A stretch of DNA of 64,000 nt from Bradyrhizobium sp. CER78 (GTDB lineage: Bacteria; Pseudomonadota; Alphaproteobacteria; Rhizobiales; Xanthobacteraceae), in assembly GCF_029846235.1 (NCBI RefSeq), contig NZ_JARVWP010000016.1, positions 1-64,000 on the forward strand, given 5' to 3'. Below the pieces are notes generated by a model. It saw only the letters and a list, made by a program, of their open reading frames with translations, did no database searches and was not told the DNA's origin. This document shows positions 52,775 to 60,582 of this stretch, piece by piece (the stretch's first letter is position 1; each line of letters starts with the position of its first letter). The position numbers and the translations under genes were made by a program.

Positions 52775-53176
52775 TCATGGTTTCGGCTGCATGCCCTGCA
52801 AAAAGCGAAGTGGGTTGAGCGGGCCAATCGGGATCAGTTCGAAGCTCATCATATGGGCTTTGCCCAAAGGCAGCTTTTCGAGCATCTCGTGCGCGACAGC
52901 CGGATCGGTGACGTTGATGATGAAGGCGACGCCCGGCTTTCCCTGGAGCGAGTACCACTGCTCGATCTTGCCATCGAGATAGAGCTCGACGGTTTCGCGA
53001 ACTTCCTCCGGCAGGACAGCACGCACCTGCGATTGCTCAAAACCGGGATTGATGGTCCCTATCGCGAGGATTTTTGTCGTCGGCGTCGTTTTCATGGCGG
53101 CGCCTTGTGCGTTTGCGGCATTGAAGCCCGCAAGCCAGCCCACAAGTGCCAATGCGGCAGCAGCAACGAATTTCAT
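52775..53176 (-). CDS. Exported small protein, possible dimeric alpha-beta barrel
   Basis: A 133-residue protein with a signal peptide (to about residue 22, NAANAQ). The mature part has the pattern of a ferredoxin-like alpha-beta barrel, similar to muconolactone isomerase-type domains: ILAIGTINPGFE, then a helix with LPEEVRETVELYL, then GVAFIINVTDPAVAHEMLEKLP. AGGGAAGA is 4 nt before the ATG. Identity is uncertain because these domains are very diverse. It is convergent with the hydrolase gene. Confidence 0.65.
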   Translation of the reverse strand: MKFVAAAALALVGWLAGFNAANAQGAAMKTTPTTKILAIGTINPGFEQSQVRAVLPEEVRETVELYLDGKIEQWYSLQGKPGVAFIINVTDPAVAHEMLEKLPLGKAHMMSFELIPIGPLNPLRFLQGMQPKP

Positions 53177-53252
53177 GTTATCTTCCCTCTGTGTAGTATG
53201 ACAAACTGCATATCCAAGTGGATGGCGTGAAGCGGCTGCGCTAGAGGTCTCG

Positions 53253-54413
53253 ATGCTTCCGAAAGCTGAAGCGGCATATTTCGCGATTGCCGACATCTCC
53301 GGCTACACGAACTTCCTCGCAGCGGTCGAACTCGACCATGCGCAGGACATCATCGCCGATTTCATGGACGCGGTGGTGAAGGCGCTGCGCCCGCCATTTC
53401 GCCTCGCCAAGTTCGAGGGCGACGCCGCGTTCGTCTATGCGACCGGCGGGAACATCGACGGCTCGCTGCTGCAGGACGCGATCGAAGGCGCCTATTTCAA
53501 ATTCCGCCGGCGGCTGCGCAGCGTCCGCCAGGCCTCATCCTGCGAGTGCCGGGCCTGTGTCGCGATGGGCGATCTCGATTTCAAATTCGTCATCCATCAT
53601 GGCGAGATGGTGAAGCAGAGGATGGGCGGCCGGGAAGAGCTCGCCGGGCGCGACGTCATTCTGGTCCACCGGTTGCTCAAGAACACGGTGAGCGAGAAGG
53701 TCGGCGGGCGCGCCTACGCGCTCTATAGCGACGGCGCGATCCGCGCCATGGGCGTCGATCCGGTGGCGCAGGGTCTGATCGCCCATCACGAAACCATCGA
53801 CATCATCGGCGACGTGACATTGTGGGCGCGCGATCTCGAGGCGGCGTGGCAGCAGGACGACGCGCAAACGCGGATGGAGGTGACGCGCGACGACGCGCAC
53901 ACTACGTTGGCGTTCGACATCGCCGCGCCGCGGCAGACGGTGTGGGAGTTTATCAGCGTGCCCGGGCAGTGGCGGAAATGGTGGGACGCTGACGACATCG
54001 TCGAGCATTCGGGCAAGGGACGGCGCGGTGTCGGCACCAAAAATCACTGCATGCACGGCAAGAATACCAACGTCGAGGAGACGCTCGACTGGCGTCCGGG
54101 CGATTACTTCACGGTCGCCATCACGCTTCCAGTCCCCGGCGCGCCGCGGATCGTGATGACCCGCGCGGTACTCGATGGCCCGGACGGAACGACCCGCTTG
54201 GAGCTGCGGATCGCTAAGCCGAAGCCGAAGGACAAAGCGTTCGTCGACGGCGCCGCGGCCAAATACGCCGAACGCATGACCCAGGCGATCGCCGGCTTGC
54301 GATCGATGCTGGAAGGCAAGCAGCCTGCATCTGGAACGATGGAAGAGCCGGCGCTGATGCAGTCGAGCGGACGCTTCCTGACCGAGCCGGTGAAGTCGGG
54401 CGCGCGAGGCTGA
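53253..54413 (+). CDS. DUF2652 (cyclase-like)-SRPBCC fusion protein
   Basis: A 386-residue protein with two domains. Residues 1-200 match DUF2652: AYFAIADISGYTNFLA and KFEGDAAFVYA resemble the metal-binding strands of class III nucleotide cyclases, each with one Asp kept. A CECRAC segment is inserted. Residues 210-350 are an SRPBCC (START-like) domain: DIAAPRQTVWEFISVPGQWRKWW, seen in parts as DIAAPRQTVWEF and SVPGQWRKWW. This suggests ligand binding tied to a nucleotide-cyclase-like module. Activity is unproven. GAGG lies 7 nt before the ATG. Confidence 0.8.
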   Translation: MLPKAEAAYFAIADISGYTNFLAAVELDHAQDIIADFMDAVVKALRPPFRLAKFEGDAAFVYATGGNIDGSLLQDAIEGAYFKFRRRLRSVRQASSCECRACVAMGDLDFKFVIHHGEMVKQRMGGREELAGRDVILVHRLLKNTVSEKVGGRAYALYSDGAIRAMGVDPVAQGLIAHHETIDIIGDVTLWARDLEAAWQQDDAQTRMEVTRDDAHTTLAFDIAAPRQTVWEFISVPGQWRKWWDADDIVEHSGKGRRGVGTKNHCMHGKNTNVEETLDWRPGDYFTVAITLPVPGAPRIVMTRAVLDGPDGTTRLELRIAKPKPKDKAFVDGAAAKYAERMTQAIAGLRSMLEGKQPASGTMEEPALMQSSGRFLTEPVKSGARG

Positions 54414-54446
54414 TAGTCGACAAACGGTCCGGAGAAGGAGCGCCGG

Positions 54447-54998
54447 TTACTTACCGGAGCGCGGCAGTTCGCTGTTGTCGCGGATCGCGGCACGGACCTT
54501 GGCCATGGTCGTGGTGCAGTATTCCTCGCGCTCTTTCAGGAAGCGCTGCTGCTGCGCGCGGAAATTGGCAACCCGTTCCCGCACCTCGGACCCGAAGTCG
54601 CCGCGGATGTCGAGTTTCGGGAAATGCGGCGGCTGCGCCGCCGGTGGGACCTCGACGACCGTCACCGCCAGGGGCGGCGGAGCGGGGGGCAGGCCCTCGA
54701 GCACGGTCGGCACCGGGAGCGGGGGCGGCATGACGACCCTTGGGGTCTCCCTTGGGGCCTCGGCCGCAGGCTCGAACTCCGGCGCGACCTTTGTTTCCAA
54801 GGCGGCCTCTGTCTCCAGAGCGACCTTCTCCAAGACTGTCTCGGTCGCGGCCGCCGGGGCGGCCGGCTGCGGGGCGGGCGTCGCGGCGGGCCGCTGGGCG
54901 GGCGCCGGCAGCTCGGCGTCGGGCAGCTTGCCCTTCACCGACTGTACGAAGGCCATTGTCTGCGCGATCAGGAGATCGCGTTCTTTCATCCACTTCAT
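54447..54998 (-). CDS. Hypothetical protein with Pro/Ala-rich linker and coiled coil
   Basis: A 183-residue protein. The N-terminal helix ERDLLIAQTMAFVQSVKGK is followed by about 90 residues of Ala/Pro/Glu-rich low complexity. The C-terminal 60 residues are a probable coiled coil (VRERVANFRAQQQRFLKERE). The gene is supported by AAGGTGCGCC before the ATG at 54998. No family recognised. Confidence 0.65.
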   Translation of the reverse strand: MKWMKERDLLIAQTMAFVQSVKGKLPDAELPAPAQRPAATPAPQPAAPAAATETVLEKVALETEAALETKVAPEFEPAAEAPRETPRVVMPPPLPVPTVLEGLPPAPPPLAVTVVEVPPAAQPPHFPKLDIRGDFGSEVRERVANFRAQQQRFLKEREEYCTTTMAKVRAAIRDNSELPRSGK

Positions 54999-55132
54999 GG
55001 CGCACCTTGAGCGCGCGGATTCCAGCAAAGCAACCGCGCGGAATCAAGCGTCGGCCATCATGATGGTTGACGAAGACGTCTGTTTCACAGGTGCGGTGAC
55101 ATAATTGTGACATTCCCGGGGCGGGAGGACCG

Positions 55133-55351
55133 TCAGCGCTGGCGTGGATTGGTGTTCGGGACGAACGGGGTACCGACGATCCGGACTGCAGTCTGACGAT
55201 GTGCCGGCACTTGATTCGCAGTGGACCGGGGCGCGGCGTTGGCCGGCACAGGTGCCGGATCGAGCAGGGCGACGATGCCGGCAGCGGCCACGCTGAGCAG
55301 CGTGAAGCTGCCCAGAAGCAGTAAATTGCGGTTGGCCTCGCGTAGCCTCAT
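55133..55351 (-). CDS. Hypothetical small membrane protein
   Basis: A 72-residue protein with one N-terminal helix (residues 8-28, LLLLGSFTLLSVAAAGIVALL) and a Pro/Arg-rich tail. Start at ATG 55351. Function unknown. Confidence 0.55.
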   Translation of the reverse strand: MRLREANRNLLLLGSFTLLSVAAAGIVALLDPAPVPANAAPRSTANQVPAHRQTAVRIVGTPFVPNTNPRQR

Positions 55352-55520
55352 GCGGGAAAATCGCCTGAGGGGGCATAATGTTCCGAACAAATCCTCAAGG
55401 CGTTTCGCGCAGTTTGGCCGCGGCCTGAGAAAGTGCCTTATGGATGCCGTCGAGAGCTTCCAACCGTGTCCCTTGCGTGTGAATTTTCTGACCGCGACCC
55501 GTGAGCGGGATGAGGCAGCC

Positions 55521-55703
55521 TTAGTGGGCGGTCACCGCCTCGACGGGCGCCGGTTCGGCGCTGCGGGCCTCGATCAGCTCGGCGTAGCGGCCATACTCCT
55601 CGGCCATTTCGAGCAGCTTTTCCCGCACCGCTGCGTCGGTGACCTGGCGGGCCAGCCGTCGCGCCTGATCGGACTGGAAGCGGTAATGTACTGCGTCGGA
55701 CAT
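55521..55703 (-). CDS. Hypothetical short helical protein
   Basis: A 60-residue soluble protein, MSDAVHYRFQSDQARRLARQ at the start, then two helices (VREKLLEMAEEYGRYAELI). AGGAG is 8 nt before the ATG. It is a probable small alphaproteobacterial family. Charged residues suggest a partner-binding helix pair. Confidence 0.65.
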   Translation of the reverse strand: MSDAVHYRFQSDQARRLARQVTDAAVREKLLEMAEEYGRYAELIEARSAEPAPVEAVTAH

Positions 55704-55756
55704 GGTGGGCTCCTCACACATGTGTAAGGGCCATCCGGCAAAGGTTCATCAAGGCG

Positions 55757-55945
55757 TCATTGAAGGGTCTGGGGGCGTCCGGTCAGCGCGGTCGCGGTCG
55801 CGTTCCCTGCTTTGTCCTCGCGGACCTCGACCTCGAACCAGCCCATTTCCTTCAGCTCGCGTGCCTTCTTCTCGGCCGCATCTTCGCTGTCGCGCTTCAG
55901 CACGATTTGGCTGGTGCCATCCCGGGCAAGGATCAAATAGGTCAT
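55757..55945 (-). CDS. Hypothetical 62-residue protein
   Basis: Starts MTYLILARDGTSQIVLKRD and continues with a helix (EDAAEKKARELKEMGWFEVEV) in a beta-alpha-beta-like pattern. A longer upstream open frame exists in the same phase, but the start at 55945 gives a clean protein. Function unknown. Confidence 0.6.
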   Translation of the reverse strand: MTYLILARDGTSQIVLKRDSEDAAEKKARELKEMGWFEVEVREDKAGNATATALTGRPQTLQ

Positions 55946-56369
55946 TGGCTGAGTCCCATCCCGCATTCTGCATACCCCGTTTTGGACCGCAAGGACAGAA
56001 GCAAGACGAGGCATGGGTGAAGCTACGGGGATGATCCCACGATTCCTGCCAAGGTGCGGCAGGTGCTGCGAGCCGGCCCCGGCGCGCCGGTCCGCAAGAG
56101 GCTTGCCCTCGCGCGGCGTGCGGGCGGAGCGGGTTGGCTGCTTGGCAAGCGCGGTCGTTGTCGTCGTTCGGCAGACAGGTGAGACGAATAAATGCAGGTG
56201 CGCCGCGATCGATGATGTGAAGCGCCGGCTGTGGACCGGAATAGTACGGCTCTCTCCGTGCTTGTGGGGAATCAAGCGAAGCGCTTTGATTGAGCAGCAA
56301 GTGCGTGTTCGGATTGCTCCTGGGGACGACGCTCGGCGTGAGCCGCAAAAAATCTGGATGGAGGACTCG
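55946..56369. other. Gene-free stretch of 424 bp
   Basis: Open frames here lack ribosome binding sites or motifs and are best explained by codon bias. It may contain the promoter of the 62-residue gene on its left and of the candidate small gene on its right. No palindromic repeat was recognised. Confidence 0.4.
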
Positions 56370-56594
56370 ATGCCCAGGCATTTCGGTTTGAAGGCAACAT
56401 CCGCAGCAGGACGATCTGCATTCACGGGATCATCGCGAGATCTGCAGCAGCGGACTGCGTCGGCAGCAGCATCGAAGAACCAAGCCGCGGCCAGCGCACC
56501 AGCGTCAAAGCTCTCGGCCCCGTCCGCGGAGCTGCCGCTTTCTCCGGCGAGCTGGCGGGGCTGCCGTGGCCGGCGGTCCATCTCGCTGGACTGA
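56370..56594 (+). CDS. Candidate 74-residue Ser/Ala-rich protein
   Basis: Preceded by GGAGGA 4 nt upstream of ATG 56370. The product is Ala/Ser-rich, starting MPRHFGLKATSAAGRSAF. Low complexity and no family match make this uncertain; it could be a chance frame behind a good ribosome binding site. Confidence 0.3.
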   Translation: MPRHFGLKATSAAGRSAFTGSSRDLQQRTASAAASKNQAAASAPASKLSAPSAELPLSPASWRGCRGRRSISLD

Positions 56595-56627
56595 AGATCC
56601 GCGCGACGAGGCATGGCCGCCCAGTCT

Positions 56628-56810
56628 TCATGGCTGGGACGGGTCGTATTTTTTCTCGCGCTTCAGGTCCATGCGTTCGATGCGTTCATCGATCAGTCGA
56701 TTCAGCCTCTCGTCCTGCAACGAATCCCTCCTGAACAGCCCGCCATGCAGGCGATAGGCGAGGAGCAGCAGGACGACAGCCACGACCACGAGATAGTACG
56801 ACCAGTCCAT
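56628..56810 (-). CDS. Small membrane-anchored protein with charged helix
   Basis: A 60-residue protein with one hydrophobic segment (YYLVVVAVVLLLLAYRL, residues 5-21) and a strongly charged tail (DERLNRLIDERIERMDLKRE). Such a layout suits a membrane-tethered coiled-coil protein. The ribosome binding site is weak. Unknown function. Confidence 0.6.
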   Translation of the reverse strand: MDWSYYLVVVAVVLLLLAYRLHGGLFRRDSLQDERLNRLIDERIERMDLKREKKYDPSQP

Positions 56811-57006
56811 TGTCAGAACCGCGCCTGGCAGCCTCTATTGCCGCAATGCACCAAGGGTAGGGCGAGTTCGGGCGTCTTGTCCAACGCTATCCTCTGCCGG
56901 GCCTGCCGAACATGTTTCAAAACATCAATGGATGTAACAGCCGCAACATCGAGAGCGCCGGCAAACGGGGCCGAGGGGCGTTACCGGCGTGGAAGCGCAG
57001 CCCGGC

Positions 57007-57321
57007 TCAGTTGGAGCCCGCGAGGATGATCAGATTGTTGTAGACGGGCGTTGCGATGAAGGCGACCACATAGGCCATCTGGCGCTCGCTCTTGCCGCGC
57101 CACAGCATCCACATCACGAGATAGGTCAGGCCCAGCTTGGCAATCAGCCACCATTCACCCATCCACTCCTGAGTGAACCGCATGATCGGGTTCAGTTCAC
57201 CCATTCCGCGCTGCAATATCTCGTTGGTGGTGATGAGATCCGAGTAGCCCATCAGCAGGGCTGAGACCAATAGCATTGCCTTCAGCAAAGATGTTCTCGC
57301 CCGCAACTGCTTTTCCGTCAT
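57007..57321 (-). CDS. DUF5658 membrane protein
   Basis: A 104-residue protein with about three transmembrane helices. SDLITTNEILQRGMGELNPIM near residue 27, seen as DLITTNEIL and GELNPIM, is the DUF5658 pattern. GCAGG lies 6 nt before the ATG. Role unknown. Confidence 0.78.
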   Translation of the reverse strand: MTEKQLRARTSLLKAMLLVSALLMGYSDLITTNEILQRGMGELNPIMRFTQEWMGEWWLIAKLGLTYLVMWMLWRGKSERQMAYVVAFIATPVYNNLIILAGSN

Positions 57322-57486
57322 CCGGTACCTGCCCGAAATCCGCGTGTGGCTCGTTGTGCCACAATTTTGCGGAATGTTTTCCGTAAGCGCAAGCCTCCGC
57401 GACCTGGTTGTCCAACGCTATGGCTTACAGACCGCGCTGCAAACCGCCGTTCGATGGCGTGCGCGCGATGGGCCAGCATGAGGGGC

Positions 57487-57561
57487 TGGTGCCGGCTGAG
57501 GGGATTGAACCCCCGACCTTCAGTTTACAAAACTGCTGCTCTACCGCTGAGCTAAGCCGGC
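57487..57561 (-). tRNA. tRNA-Thr (anticodon UGU)
   Basis: A 75-nt tRNA with 3' CCA encoded. The acceptor arm GCCGGCT/AGCCGGC is perfect, the D arm is GCTC/GAGC, and the T arm has TTCAATC as its loop. The anticodon loop TTTGTAA gives UGU, reading ACA. The first pair of the anticodon stem (27-43) is G-A, as in alphaproteobacterial relatives I recall. Confidence 0.97.
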
Positions 57562-57672
57562 GACATGGAATGATTTGCGGGCTCGCATAGCAGACTTGGC
57601 GGGCCAGAGCCAGAACCTGGGGGCCACAACCCGGGCGGCCGACGGGCCCTTTCGCCTCCATCGGCTGACAGC

Positions 57673-57699
57673 AAAAAGACGGCCCGAAGGCCGCCTTTT
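57673..57699 (-). terminator. Intrinsic terminator
   Basis: On the minus strand AAAAGGCGGCC pairs with GGCCGTCTTTT around a TTCG loop and continues with T. It lies 24 nt downstream of the stop at 57723 and ends that gene's transcript. Confidence 0.9.
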
Positions 57700-57722
57700 G
57701 CGCCGTCAGCGTTGCGTTTGAA

Positions 57723-58157
57723 CTATTGGCAGGGGTGCTGGCGGCCGTCGCTGCCGCGGAACCAGGTGCCGGGGGTGCAGACAAGGCCGTTCTGCCGCAC
57801 ATATTCCGCGCTGCCCATCGGGGCACGGCCATAATAGTCGGGGCCGCCGAACGGGGCGGTCGCGATCGCAGCGGCCGTGCCGACCGCGCCGCCGACCACG
57901 CCGGCCGCGACGCCGGCGGGGCCGGGGTCATACCGGTTGTAGCTGCCTTGCCAGTCGCGGTCCCGCCGATAGCCGTGGTGGCGATAGGTGGTGCGCGTGG
58001 TGCCCGGTGCCATGGTCTGGCATCGAGCGTTCGGGTCGGCATTCGAGCAGCGCGCGGCGGTACCGATGGTCTGTTGCGCCATCGCGGGGCCGGTCAGTAC
58101 CGAAGCGAGCAGGGCTGCTGCGCCGAGGAAGGCGCCGCGCATCTTGAGCTGTGTCAT
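57723..58157 (-). CDS. Exported Gly/Ala-rich small protein
   Basis: A 144-residue exported protein. A signal peptide (to about residue 27, AMAQ) is followed by two cysteines (ARCSNADPNARCQTM), a basic TYRHHGYRRDRDW patch and a Gly/Ala helix, AGVAAGVVGGAVGTAAA, that may be a glycine-zipper-like membrane segment. A second Cys pair lies near the end (LVCTPG and HPCQ). AGGAG is 7 nt before the ATG. It resembles small Rhizobiales envelope proteins; function unknown. Confidence 0.7.
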   Translation of the reverse strand: MTQLKMRGAFLGAAALLASVLTGPAMAQQTIGTAARCSNADPNARCQTMAPGTTRTTYRHHGYRRDRDWQGSYNRYDPGPAGVAAGVVGGAVGTAAAIATAPFGGPDYYGRAPMGSAEYVRQNGLVCTPGTWFRGSDGRQHPCQ

Positions 58158-58352
58158 GCAAGGTCTCCTCTCGTCGTTGTGACGAGCTAATCTCGCCGCG
58201 CCGTGCCTGTTCCGACGCGGCCTTGGCCTGCGTTCAAACCAGTGTGAAGTTCCGCAACTCTCGCGCATGATGGGTTCCGGATCTGCTGCCTTTGACGGGA
58301 ATTGCATGTACAGCGGTGTTCGATCTGATGTCGGCGCCAGCGCGGGGGATTG

Positions 58353-59045
58353 ATGTTCGGAATCTTGAGTCTTGGCTTTCTGCTCGGCATGCAGCATGCG
58401 CTGGAGCCGGATCATATCGCAGCGGTATCGAGCATCGCAGCGCGGCGGACCCATGTCGGTGATATCGTCAAGCATGGCCTGACCTGGGGCCTCGGTCACA
58501 CGCTGACGCTGTTCATTTTTGCCGGCGTGGCGATCCTGCTCGGTCGGGCGATCCCCGAAACGGTTTCGCAGCCGATCGAGACTGCGGTCGGCGTCATGCT
58601 GGTCGGTCTCGGCGCGCATGTGTGGTGGCGGTTATGGCGAGACCGCGTGCATTTCCACAGCCATTCGCATGGCGACACCACACACTTCCACGCCCATAGC
58701 CACGCGGGCGAGACCGGGCCGCATGTCAGTGCCGCGCACAGCCACGCGCACGGCTTCCGCTGGCGCACGCTGCTGGTCGGCCTGATGCACGGCATGGCAG
58801 GCTCGGCGGCGCTGCTGGTGCTGACGGTGTCGCAGGCGCCAAGCCCTGTGATCGGGCTTGGCTATGTCGCGCTGTTCGGCATCGGCTCGATGATCGGCAT
58901 GGGCGTCCTGTCCAGCGTGATCGCGGTGCCGCTCGCGGCCTCGGCGCGCTGGCTGACCTGGGCCAATCGCGGCCTGCAAATGGCGGTCGGCGCGGTCACG
59001 ATTGCGATCGGCATCCACTCGATCATCGAGAACGCCTTCACCTGA
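58353..59045 (+). CDS. NicO/UreH-like metal transporter with His-rich loop
   Basis: A 230-residue inner-membrane protein with six probable transmembrane helices. TM1 carries LGMQHALEPDHIAAVS, the HxxxxDH motif of nickel/cobalt transporters, and a second conserved motif is VGLMHGMAGSAALLVL. Between helices lies a loop of about 35 residues with some 12 His (HFHSHSHGDTTHFHAHSH). Ni2+ or Co2+ transport is likely; direction and partner enzyme are unknown. ATG 58353 follows GCGGGGGA. Confidence 0.87.
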   Translation: MFGILSLGFLLGMQHALEPDHIAAVSSIAARRTHVGDIVKHGLTWGLGHTLTLFIFAGVAILLGRAIPETVSQPIETAVGVMLVGLGAHVWWRLWRDRVHFHSHSHGDTTHFHAHSHAGETGPHVSAAHSHAHGFRWRTLLVGLMHGMAGSAALLVLTVSQAPSPVIGLGYVALFGIGSMIGMGVLSSVIAVPLAASARWLTWANRGLQMAVGAVTIAIGIHSIIENAFT

Positions 59046-59226
59046 CTTCACCTCGCTCGGGCTCGCCCAGCACGGCCGTTAACGATTTCTGATCCGGCTC
59101 GGCCGCATTGACCGGATGCCGATGCTTACGCGTTAGGCTTACCGGCAGTTTGGCCCGCGCCCTTAACCCTTCCGCCAAGCCGTTGGATTAGGCTGCACCT
59201 GGAACAATTCGGGACGCTGGGTGAAC

Positions 59227-59700
59227 ATGCGCGCAAGTCTTGCGCTGGCGATATTGGCTGCGATGAGCTCGACGGCGCTGGCCGGCGGCGGCTTCGACAT
59301 TGTCGTGCCCAACCGGCCCGGCGTGCCCATCATCATCAACGGCGTCGACGCGTCCTACGCGGTGGTCGAAAGCGCGATGGGGCTTGCCCGCAACGACTCG
59401 CTGGTGCCGACCGTCTATGGCGGCCGCCCGATCGATCCGGTGCCGAATGTCGGCCACTACTATCCGAGCCTCGGCCACATGCCGGGTTACGGCCGCCTCG
59501 AGATCGAGCCGCCGGCCAACCGCCAGCTGCCCAAGCCTGCCGAGAGCTATCATGAATCATGGTCGGCGCGCTCAGCGCCGCTGCCGGCGCAATCCAACGT
59601 GCCGGTCGATCCGCCGCCGGTGATCTACGCCCCGCAGTTCAACGGGCCGCGGCCGCTGCCGGGTCCGCCGATGCGGCCACCGCGACCGAGAGGCCCCTAA
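59227..59700 (+). CDS. Exported Pro-rich protein
   Basis: A 157-residue exported protein with a signal peptide (to about residue 20, STALAGG). The mature protein begins FDIVVPNRPGVPIIINGVDAS, with a Pro-rich second half (DPPPVIYAPQF, PPMRPPRPRGP). It precedes a Gly/Tyr-rich exported protein on the same strand. No known family, but both resemble envelope structural proteins. Confidence 0.72.
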   Translation: MRASLALAILAAMSSTALAGGGFDIVVPNRPGVPIIINGVDASYAVVESAMGLARNDSLVPTVYGGRPIDPVPNVGHYYPSLGHMPGYGRLEIEPPANRQLPKPAESYHESWSARSAPLPAQSNVPVDPPPVIYAPQFNGPRPLPGPPMRPPRPRGP

Positions 59701-59791
59701 ATCAAGAGCCTTCGGGCAGAGGGCCCTTCATAGCCATCAAGAGCTACGCGACGACAACAAGACCTACAGGCAAGATTTACAGGAGAGAGTA

Positions 59792-60214
59792 ATGCGTCAA
59801 ATGATCAAAGGACTGATTGCGGCCGTGGCCGTCATGGTGACCGCGCCCGCAATGGCGTGCGGCTTCAACCCTTGCGGCTATTCCGCGCCCGTCGTGAATT
59901 ACGGCTGCGGTGGCTGTGGTGGTTACGGCTATGGCTATGGCGGTTACGGCGCGGTCGAACGGCTGCCCGACCCGGATGCGGCCTATCCCGACGCTGCGCA
60001 GCAGTACTACTACGTCAACCAGGGACCGGCCTACACCGGCCCGGGCAATTGGGCGCCGCGTCCGTACTATCGCGAAGGCTATGGCCGTCCGTATTACGGT
60101 CATCGCCACTATGGCTACCGTCACTACTACCGGCCCTATCGTCCGCACTACGGCTATCGCTACGGCTACGCGCCGCATCGCTACGGCCATCCGGTGCTGC
60201 GCCGCTACTACTGA
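59792..60214 (+). CDS. Exported Gly/Tyr/His-rich protein
   Basis: A 140-residue exported protein. A signal peptide (to about residue 22, AMACG) is followed by CGGCGGYGYGYGGYG and a C-terminal segment of repeated YRP, GYR and HYGYR units. AGGAGAGAG lies just before the ATG. Aromatic/Gly repeats suggest an adhesive or disordered surface protein. A 13-bp intrinsic terminator follows. Base composition matches the neighbours, so recent transfer is not suggested. Confidence 0.72.
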   Translation: MRQMIKGLIAAVAVMVTAPAMACGFNPCGYSAPVVNYGCGGCGGYGYGYGGYGAVERLPDPDAAYPDAAQQYYYVNQGPAYTGPGNWAPRPYYREGYGRPYYGHRHYGYRHYYRPYRPHYGYRYGYAPHRYGHPVLRRYY

Positions 60215-60237
60215 TCCGGCGATTTGTCGAAGCCAGC

Positions 60238-60272
60238 AACGCCCGTTCGCACGACGCGAGCGGGCGTTCTTC
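60238..60272 (+). terminator. Intrinsic terminator
   Basis: A 13-bp stem (60238-60250 with 60256-60268, one G-T pair) with an ACGAC loop, then CTTCGTTTG. It begins 24 bp after the stop of the Gly/Tyr-rich gene. Confidence 0.8.
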
Positions 60273-60456
60273 GTTTGACAATTGAAGTCGCGTCACTTCC
60301 GGAAGGGGCGCGCCGCATCCACCGCAAGCGACTACCGCAGGTGCGCGCTGCCAAAATATCGAAAACAACCCCATGCAAAGGAGCTGGCGGCGTTCGAGGG
60401 GGCGACTTGACATGTCGGGCAAATCAGGGGTATATTTCGAATATTCCGAAATCATC

Positions 60457-60534
60457 CAGGCGCCCTTTGCAGGCGCCCTTTGCAGGCGCCCTTTGCAGGC
60501 GCCCTTTGCAGGCGCCCTTTGCAGGCGCCCTCTG
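60457..60534. repeat. Six tandem copies of a 13-bp unit
   Basis: CAGGCGCCCTTTG is repeated six times without gaps; only the last copy differs, by one base (CTTTG to CTCTG). Each unit contains the palindrome GGCGCC. It lies in the 368-bp gap between the Gly/Tyr-rich gene and rlmB, ending 49 bp before the rlmB stop codon. Confidence 0.98.
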
Positions 60535-60582
60535 GCCCGCAAGTGCTCCCATCAAGTGCTGCGGTCCTATCCAGATATCAAG

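Noticed and set aside
56013..56594. A longer frame of 193 codons upstream of the 74-residue candidate
   Set aside because: The upstream part has no start signal and looks like non-coding DNA; only the part from 56370 has a ribosome binding site.
57487..57561. tRNA-Thr with a damaged anticodon stem
   Set aside because: The G-A mismatch at 27-43 also occurs in relatives as far as I recall; the rest of the molecule is intact, so it is not treated as a pseudogene.
60457..60534. CRISPR-like array
   Set aside because: The units are contiguous with no spacers and only 13 bp long, so this is a minisatellite.
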